This document shows positions 58,540 through 64,000 of a DNA stretch of 64,000 nucleotides, piece after piece. Position numbers and translations under genes: made by a program. The DNA is taken from positions 124,001 through 188,000 of the forward strand of contig NZ_AQHJ01000028.1 in assembly GCF_014925405.1 (NCBI RefSeq), read 5' to 3'. The notes below the pieces were generated by a model. It did not search any database. It was given only the letters and a program-made list of their open reading frames with translations, and had not been told where the DNA came from. The stretch is from Pseudoalteromonas ulvae UL12. GTDB lineage: Bacteria; Pseudomonadota; Gammaproteobacteria; Enterobacterales; Alteromonadaceae. Within the stretch, counting starts at the first letter, position 1. Every line of letters starts with the position of its first letter.

Positions 58540-59055
58540 ATGACTCAGAAAAATAGTTTTACAAAAGAAGAATTGGTCGCATGTGGACGCGGTGAGATGT
58601 TTGGTGAGGGAAACTGTCGCTTACCAAGTGATAACATGTTGATGATGGATCGCATCATTTCTATCACCGAAGATGGTGGCGAGCATGGCAAAGGTCAAAT
58701 CGTTGCTGAACTCGATATCAATCCAGATTTATGGTTTTTCGATTGTCACTTTAAAGGTGATCCTGTGATGCCGGGTTGTTTAGGGCTCGATGCGATGTGG
58801 CAATTAGTTGGGTTCTTCCTAGGTTGGTCTGGCGGCCCAGGTTTAGGCCGTGCACTGGGTGTGGGTGAAGTAAAATTCACAGGGCAAATCTTACCTACAG
58901 CTAAAAAAGTAACATACCGTCTTGATATGAAACGTGTTATTAAGCGTAAATTATTCATGGGTATGGCGGACGGCACTGTTGAAGTCGATGGTCGCGTTAT
59001 TTATGAAGCTAAAGATTTAAAAGTGGGTTTATTTCAAGATACAAGCAGCTTCTGA
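58540..59055 (+). CDS. fabA: 3-hydroxydecanoyl-ACP dehydratase/isomerase
   Basis: Makes the cis double bond for unsaturated fatty acids. The 171-residue product has the classic hotdog sequence [15 protein letters not shown], then [31 protein letters not shown] with catalytic H70 and D84, and [28 protein letters not shown]. The start is ATG 58540, and [12 protein letters not shown] matches the family N-terminus. A bidirectional terminator separates it from rmf. Confidence 0.97.
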   Translation: MTQKNSFTKEELVACGRGEMFGEGNCRLPSDNMLMMDRIISITEDGGEHGKGQIVAELDINPDLWFFDCHFKGDPVMPGCLGLDAMWQLVGFFLGWSGGPGLGRALGVGEVKFTGQILPTAKKVTYRLDMKRVIKRKLFMGMADGTVEVDGRVIYEAKDLKVGLFQDTSSF

Positions 59056-59078
59056 TCAAGCCCACTGCTAGAACACTA

Positions 59079-59103
59079 AAAAACGCCCAACTGGGCGTTT
59101 TTG
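59079..59103. terminator. Bidirectional terminator between fabA and rmf
   Basis: ACGCCCA/TGGGCGT stem with AAAA on one side and TTTTTT on the other; it serves both convergent genes. Confidence 0.87.
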
Positions 59104-59105
59104 CT

Positions 59106-59276
59106 TTAAATTTTATACATGTTTCGATTTTCGATGGCTTCTCGCCATCCCCCGAGCCAATGAGATCTAGGATCTAAATTTTCGTAAGGGCACATTTCTT
59201 TTGAGCGCCCAGCTAATCCTGCTTTAAAACCTTGAGCATGTGCTCTTTCAAGACGATCTCTTTTTTGTCTCTTCAT
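59106..59276 (-). CDS. rmf: Ribosome modulation factor
   Basis: A 56-residue basic protein that dimerises 70S ribosomes into inactive 100S particles in stationary phase: MKRQKRDRLERAHAQGFKAGLAGRSKEMCPYENLDPRSHWLGGWREA matches RMF across its length, including the RAxxxGFxAGLxGRSxExCPY motif. ATG 59276 gives the family length; the GTG at 59291 would add five residues. The upstream 370 bp presumably hold a growth-phase promoter. Confidence 0.96.
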   Translation of the reverse strand: MKRQKRDRLERAHAQGFKAGLAGRSKEMCPYENLDPRSHWLGGWREAIENRNMYKI

Positions 59277-59644
59277 AGGTAACGTCCTCACCTTATTATT
59301 AATTTTGAACAGTGTGACTTAAGTCACGTTTTAACAAATAATTAATTGAATCGTTAAATTACTGTCAAAAAACAGGGTTAAAATAACGATAAATAAATAA
59401 GAAATACGTTTAAGCTTGTGTAGCATTAGCTACAAAATATTTAGAGCTCCACTTTGAGTTTAAAGTTCACAGGCAGATGAAAACTCCCCCTGCCTCACTC
59501 AAAGATAACGAGCCCGATATCAGAGATCAATAGTCTTTTTTGAGTTATTTTTAGACAAAATGCATGTTCTATTCAATTTCAGTCAATTAGAAAAATTCAA
59601 AACTAAAATAATCTAAAAAGCATTTTTTCATGCATATTTAGTCT
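59277..59644. other. AT-rich region upstream of rmf
   Basis: About 370 bp without a gene. It contains the rmf promoter region and the 3' flank of the kinase gene. I see no stem-loop that serves clearly as the kinase terminator. Confidence 0.55.
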
Positions 59645-61474
59645 TTAAAGCTGGCTAAGTAATTGCTTTGGATTTCGGGGGTAAAAGTGATCAGCTTGTT
59701 TACTGATTAAATCAAACTGTCGGGTGTTTTTATAAGGTAATTTCATAAATCCGGCGACGCCATAGTCAGTAATCGTTGCAATACTGGCCATTATTTTTTG
59801 TAAAATTGCATTAAATAGTTGCTCTTTACTTGGATCTAAAAGCCGATAGTAATGGTGTACTTTTAATCTATCAGGCAAAGATTCAACGATAATACAGCCG
59901 GTATGATGTATTTGGTTTAGTGCAAAAACCCCTTTTAATACCTCTTTGGGCAATGTCAGTTGTTCATCTGGATCTTTACCATCTTCAAAGTATGAATGAG
60001 GTCGAGTGAGTTCTGTCGCGGTTACATTCATTACCTGATAATGGATTTTCGGAAGCACCTCGAACTCTAACTGCCCTTGCTTGTTTCTTGGTAGTTGAAT
60101 CGTTGTACGCGCATCAAATAAACAACACTTAAATAGGCCTTTTTGTACAATGCCTTGTGCAATTTTTACGGTATTATTAACCGCATCGGTAAAGGCTTTT
60201 TTTAAAGTTATATCATGTAAAATCAGGCTAGATTCAATAAACAGTTGCTCTTCTTTCCAGTGAAAACTTAATCCCCCTACGACTGGATATTTCGCTAACC
60301 GACTGATGGAGGCTAAAAACGCTTTTTCTGTGTCGCCCATGTCAATTAAAAATTCGCGGTAATAGCGCTCCAGTTGGGCGTCATTCACATCTTTTAGCAC
60401 TAAGCCAGCATCTGCTTGGCGTAAAAATGACTTTCTGGAGCTATACACCACTGTATCAGGTCGGTTTGCGCTCTCTGCATGCCAAAATGGAACTGCGCTT
60501 TTGATATCGACTTGTGGTAATTGCGGCATATATGCTTTAGCCATGTTAGGCATGTTACGTAAAAAATAATCCCCAGCACCATCACGGATTGATTTGTCTT
60601 TTGAGAGCATGCCATCAATCACATTGGCTAACTCTTGTGGTAAACCTAAACTGGCTGCAGGGATAACCACATTACCAAAACGGCACGATTGCGCAGAAGC
60701 AAGTGCATATAGAGTTGACGCGACGCCTTGTTCATCAAAGCGAGGGGAAGATTTTAATCCGGCCATTTGCTCATCCCCGATGAAATAAACATCCCCCATC
60801 CTCGCGTTACTATGCTGAAGATCATGGGACATTAAATCCATAATATTCGATGCGATTGGATTGCCATGGCCATCTTCTTGAGCGTACACAGATGAGCCCC
60901 AATCAACCAGTGACAATTGTCGCTGTTGGTCATCCCAGACTAAATTTGACGGTTTGATATCACCATGCACCATAGGTGATAACGACATCCCGACTTTATG
61001 GTTACGTAAATCAAGTAATACACTGTGTAGTTTTAAAGCTAATGCAGTAATAAACTGTGGTGATAACCGACCATGTTTGAGCGAAAATTTTTCGAGATCT
61101 TCACCCGGCGCTCGGGCCATCATCAAAATCCCTTGTTTTTTGATCCGTTCAAACGCGTAAAAGCGTGGCACCAGTGGATTATCGATTTGCGATAACATAT
61201 AGGCTTCATCTTCGAGCCTATCGCGCACTGCTTGCGCGAGGGTGATACGAGAGAATTTAAAGACCCATTGTTCACCTTTATGATCGCTGCCTGAAAAAAC
61301 AAAACCAAATGCGCCAGAGCCAATCATTTCGACATGATCATACCCAAGTAAGCTAAGCTGCTTTTGACAAATTTTAAGCCATTGTTTGTGTTTTTTTGCA
61401 TCATGGTGGGATAACAAATAGATAGATTGTTCTTCATTAATATAAAAATTATGAATTGTTTTGTTATCGGTCAT
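59645..61474 (-). CDS. Eukaryotic-type Ser/Thr protein kinase-like protein
   Basis: 609 residues without membrane segments. The kinase domain spans about residues 45-300: glycine loop IGSGAFGFVFSG, VFKFSR (VAIK-like lysine), catalytic loop VHGDIKPSNLVWDD and LSLVDWGSSVYA, where DWG stands in place of DFG. The roughly 300-residue C-terminal region (from PQVDIKSAVPFWHAESANR) has no recognised domain. Substrates are unknown. It stands alone, between rmf and the valine-catabolism genes. Confidence 0.85.
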   Translation of the reverse strand: MTDNKTIHNFYINEEQSIYLLSHHDAKKHKQWLKICQKQLSLLGYDHVEMIGSGAFGFVFSGSDHKGEQWVFKFSRITLAQAVRDRLEDEAYMLSQIDNPLVPRFYAFERIKKQGILMMARAPGEDLEKFSLKHGRLSPQFITALALKLHSVLLDLRNHKVGMSLSPMVHGDIKPSNLVWDDQQRQLSLVDWGSSVYAQEDGHGNPIASNIMDLMSHDLQHSNARMGDVYFIGDEQMAGLKSSPRFDEQGVASTLYALASAQSCRFGNVVIPAASLGLPQELANVIDGMLSKDKSIRDGAGDYFLRNMPNMAKAYMPQLPQVDIKSAVPFWHAESANRPDTVVYSSRKSFLRQADAGLVLKDVNDAQLERYYREFLIDMGDTEKAFLASISRLAKYPVVGGLSFHWKEEQLFIESSLILHDITLKKAFTDAVNNTVKIAQGIVQKGLFKCCLFDARTTIQLPRNKQGQLEFEVLPKIHYQVMNVTATELTRPHSYFEDGKDPDEQLTLPKEVLKGVFALNQIHHTGCIIVESLPDRLKVHHYYRLLDPSKEQLFNAILQKIMASIATITDYGVAGFMKLPYKNTRQFDLISKQADHFYPRNPKQLLSQL

Positions 61475-61550
61475 GGTTTACTCGTTACAAATCAATAAAA
61501 AAGGCAGCTAAGCTGCCTGATTGTATAACACTTTTTATTGAGGATTCACC

Positions 61551-62312
61551 TTATAAACGAATGCCACCGTCTATTTCGACCACTCGGCCAGTGAAAAAAT
61601 CGTTTTCAAAAATGTATTGTGCAGTATGAGCAATTTCATCTGCCTCACCAAAGCGCCCGACAGGCTTCATTGCAATCATGCGCTCTTTGGCTTCAGGTTT
61701 CATGGCATCGGTCATGGCGGTGCGAATAACACCTGGTGCGATAGCGCCTACTCGGATCCCATAGCGACCGAGTTCGCGCGCCCATGTCGTTGTCATTGCA
61801 ACCACACCCGCTTTGGATGCAGAGTAATTTGTTTGCCCCATATTGCCAGAACGAGCGACACTCGACATATTAATAATGACGCCACCTTGGCCATTTTCAA
61901 TCATGTGATGGGCTGCTTCACGCCCACACAAAAACACACCCGTTAAGTTAACATCAATGACAGACTGAAATTGTTCAAGGGACATTTTGCCAACAACTTT
62001 GCCTTCTTTCGCTTTAATAAACATACCATCGCGTAAAATACCTGCGTTGTTAATTAATCCATCGAGACTATTGAAGTCGGCATTAATTTTGGCGAAGGTT
62101 GCTTCAACCTCAGCTTCTTGACTGACATTTGCGACATACGTTTCAACGCGTGTATTAAATTGTGCTAAGAACTGCTTGGCTGCGGTTAATGCCGATTGTT
62201 GCATATCAACTAAGGCTAAGTTCGCCCCTAAATTAGCCAGACGTTCAGCCATGGCTAAACCTAGCCCTTGAGCACCCCCAGTTATCACGATGGTTTTGTT
62301 TTTTAGTTCCAT
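61551..62312 (-). CDS. Short-chain dehydrogenase/reductase of the valine-catabolism operon
   Basis: A 253-residue classical SDR: NAD(P) motif TGGAQGLGLAMAERL, LINNAGILRDGMF (NNAG), the SMxxYxxxK set as INMSSVARSGNMGQTNYSASKAGVVAMT, and VGAIAPGVIRTAMT. The C-terminal FFTGRVVEIDGGIRL is FabG-like. It is located 6 bases after mmsB in the same operon. In Shewanella-type ivd clusters an SDR in this place acts on a 3-hydroxyacyl-CoA intermediate of isoleucine or valine breakdown; that role is inferred from context. Confidence 0.88.
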   Translation of the reverse strand: MELKNKTIVITGGAQGLGLAMAERLANLGANLALVDMQQSALTAAKQFLAQFNTRVETYVANVSQEAEVEATFAKINADFNSLDGLINNAGILRDGMFIKAKEGKVVGKMSLEQFQSVIDVNLTGVFLCGREAAHHMIENGQGGVIINMSSVARSGNMGQTNYSASKAGVVAMTTTWARELGRYGIRVGAIAPGVIRTAMTDAMKPEAKERMIAMKPVGRFGEADEIAHTAQYIFENDFFTGRVVEIDGGIRL

Positions 62313-62318
62313 AGTGAA

Positions 62319-63209
62319 TTACCCTTGTTTAGAAAATAATTTAAAAATAGCTGAGAAATCTTGTCCGCCCATGCCTTGATTTTGCATGAGGTTATACATA
62401 TTTTTTGCCAATGATCCCATCGGTGTGACTGATTGACTTTGCACAGCCGCCTCAATGGCTAAGCCCAAATCTTTCGCCATTAAGTCAACCATAAAGCCAC
62501 CTTGGTAATTATTCGATGAAGGCACATTAGGGAGTACATCAGGGCATGGATTGTAAAGTTCTAATGTCCAGTTTCGACCTGAGCTTTGCAGCATAATTTC
62601 CGATAACACTTTTGGATCAAGGCCATTATCTATGCCCATTTGTAGTGCTTCACTGGTGCCAGCCATTAAGATGCTCAGCAACATGTTATTGCATATTTTT
62701 GCAACTTGCCCGGCGCCTGTCTCCCCTGCATGGAAGATATTTTTACCCATATCAGCGAGGATCACTTGTGCGCGTTCAAAATCGTCTGCAGAGCCGCCGA
62801 CGATAAACGTTAATGTACCGTTTGTTGCACCGGCGACACCACCTGATACTGGCGCATCTACAAAGCAAATACCGGCTGCTGATAATTCTGATCCCACAGC
62901 TTTTGCTGTTGCTGCATCTATGGTACTACAGTCAATCACTAAACTCGCCTTAGACAAGTGATTGATGAGGCCTGTTTCACCAAGATACACGCTTTTTACA
63001 TGCTTGCCCGCTGGCAGCATGCTGATAGTAATATCTTGATCGATAGCACATTGACTGATGTCTTGAGCAACGTGTGCGCCCAATTGACTAAGTGTATTTA
63101 ATGCCACTTCAGACAAATCAAAGACTGTGACTTGGTGCCCTGCTTTGATCAGGTTGGCTGCCATTGGGCCGCCCATATTGCCTAAACCAATAAAACCTAT
63201 CTTTGCCAT
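62319..63209 (-). CDS. mmsB: 3-hydroxyisobutyrate dehydrogenase
   Basis: Oxidises 3-hydroxyisobutyrate to methylmalonate semialdehyde in valine degradation. The 296-residue product has the Rossmann start MAKIGFIGLGNMGGPMAANLIKAGH, the VDAPVSGGVAGATNGTLTFIVGG substrate loop, the catalytic-lysine segment GAGQVAKICNNMLL, and KDLGLAIEAA near the C-terminus. It is followed by the SDR gene and preceded by the CoA hydrolase gene within 5 bases, forming one catabolic operon. Confidence 0.96.
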   Translation of the reverse strand: MAKIGFIGLGNMGGPMAANLIKAGHQVTVFDLSEVALNTLSQLGAHVAQDISQCAIDQDITISMLPAGKHVKSVYLGETGLINHLSKASLVIDCSTIDAATAKAVGSELSAAGICFVDAPVSGGVAGATNGTLTFIVGGSADDFERAQVILADMGKNIFHAGETGAGQVAKICNNMLLSILMAGTSEALQMGIDNGLDPKVLSEIMLQSSGRNWTLELYNPCPDVLPNVPSSNNYQGGFMVDLMAKDLGLAIEAAVQSQSVTPMGSLAKNMYNLMQNQGMGGQDFSAIFKLFSKQG

Positions 63210-63214
63210 AATAT

Positions 63215-64000
63215 TTATTCCTTACCAAGCAACGCTAATGGGTGTGTGTCAGGTGTCCATGGCGACTGGAAAAAGTCTTCAATGACCTGAAGTGGAACCG
63301 CTGAACTATCAGGGTAGCGCCAATTGGGTTGACCGTCTTTATCAATTAATAACGCGCGCACGCCTTCTTGAAACTCACCGAATTGACCACATTTGACCGA
63401 TAAACCCAGCTCCATTTTGAAACAATCAACCAAGGACATGTTTTTAGCACGTAGAAGCTGTTGTTCGATAAGACGAATGCTCAAAGGGCTGCCATGTTTA
63501 AGGCCTTTGATTGCTTTAGCTAACCAGGCATTTTGAGTATCTAAATTTCTCAATGCTTCTAGTTGCTCTTCAAGTTGGGTGAGCTCAAACACGGTTTTAA
63601 GCGTGGGCAAATTGGCTTTGATATTTGATGCAGGTGGTTTACCTGATTGCTTTTGTATTTTTAATAATACAGCGTCCAACTTTTGATGATTAAGTGGGAT
63701 CGTTTGGCCCCATTTCGTCACAATCAATTCATCTAACAAGGTTTGTTTGAGGTCCGCTTTTACATAATAATCAGCCAGATTCACATACTTTGCGTCTTCA
63801 GCATTAATCGATGCACCTGTTAAACCCAAAAATAAACCTAAATGGTCTGGCATTTTGTTGAGGAAATAACTGCCACCAACATCAGGATACAAACCTATGG
63901 TAATTTCTGGCATGGCGATTCTGGATGTGTCTGTAACAACGCGATGGCTCGCACCCGCCATCAGCCCTAAACCACCGCCCATAATAATGCCATGTCCCCA
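63215..64000 (-). CDS. 3-hydroxyisobutyryl-CoA hydrolase, C-terminal part
   Basis: A crotonase-fold hydrolase that releases 3-hydroxyisobutyrate from its CoA ester, supplying mmsB. The 5' end is outside the window; the frame is open to position 64000 (WGHGII before the first in-window Met). WGHGIIMGGGLGLMAGASHRVVTDTSRIAMPEITIGLYPDVGGSYFLNKMP is the HIBCH signature with the oxyanion glycine and the catalytic glutamate region. The C-terminal FQEGVRALLIDKDGQPNWRYPD is typical of the hydrolase rather than simple enoyl-CoA hydratases. Confidence 0.93.
   Translation of the reverse strand, partial: WGHGIIMGGGLGLMAGASHRVVTDTSRIAMPEITIGLYPDVGGSYFLNKMPDHLGLFLGLTGASINAEDAKYVNLADYYVKADLKQTLLDELIVTKWGQTIPLNHQKLDAVLLKIQKQSGKPPASNIKANLPTLKTVFELTQLEEQLEALRNLDTQNAWLAKAIKGLKHGSPLSIRLIEQQLLRAKNMSLVDCFKMELGLSVKCGQFGEFQEGVRALLIDKDGQPNWRYPDSSAVPLQVIEDFFQSPWTPDTHPLALLGKE

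Overview
The window is chromosomal DNA of a marine gammaproteobacterium, most like Pseudoalteromonas or a close relative in the Alteromonadales. The basis is the gene set (etfBA beside ETF-quinone oxidoreductase, bioA divergent from bioBFCD, ybiT, purEK, rhombosortase, gamma-glutamyltransferase, malic enzyme, fabA, rmf, a valine-degradation cluster), moderate-to-low GC content and short intergenic spaces. No rRNA, tRNA or CRISPR array was seen.

Layout. 1-5.5 kb: electron-transfer flavoprotein genes around a divergent promoter with a LiuR-like palindrome, then an HDAC-family deacetylase, a CNNM/CBS membrane protein and a SirB-family protein. 6.1-21.7 kb: an accessory island that I read as an integron gene-cassette array without an integrase. 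At least nine attC sites of about 100 bp lie in the same orientation. Most cassette boundaries are confirmed because the first 7-12 bases of a cassette are the reverse complement of the bases ending its own 3' R'' box. 21.8-25.7 kb: sugar transferase and PilZ pair, a chemotaxis receptor, a SpoIIAA-like protein. 25.8-41.8 kb: asnS, the complete biotin regulon with a BirA operator, htpX with a heat-shock-like promoter, ilvE, ybiT (probably starting at AUC), purEK and a YeiH-family exporter. 42-59 kb: an S9 peptidase lipoprotein, rhombosortase, ggt, maeA, a MoxR/DUF58/transglutaminase operon, a Na+/H+ antiporter, a thioesterase, an M23 peptidase, a PTPS-family protein, fabA and rmf. 59.6-64 kb: a eukaryotic-type protein kinase and the 3' part of a valine-catabolism operon.

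The island is the interesting part. It contains (i) one cassette of about 5.25 kb with a single 1704-residue protein that joins a PD-(D/E)xK-like nuclease domain to a STAND-type NTPase and a long helical C-terminus; (ii) a two-gene cassette (325-residue soluble protein plus a four-helix membrane protein, ATGA overlap); (iii) a three-gene cassette whose middle gene is a membrane protein with an HtpX-like HExxH...E...D protease signature; and (iv) a composite cassette carrying a 5'-truncated Crp-like regulator, a 3'-truncated gene start and an inserted HabA-like cassette. All three multi-part cassettes are plausible anti-phage modules, but this rests on architecture and context only.

Two nearly identical 1206-bp IS110-family elements interrupt two of the attC sites at exactly the same place (after TAACAAG). 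Each has a structured 5' non-coding end with the layout expected of a bridge RNA. Its predicted target loop carries UAACAAG on the 3' strand, the exact complement of the occupied site, so the element seems guided to the conserved R'' side of attC sites. A truncated attC and a decayed IS-like end at the right border suggest the same elements helped erode the array.
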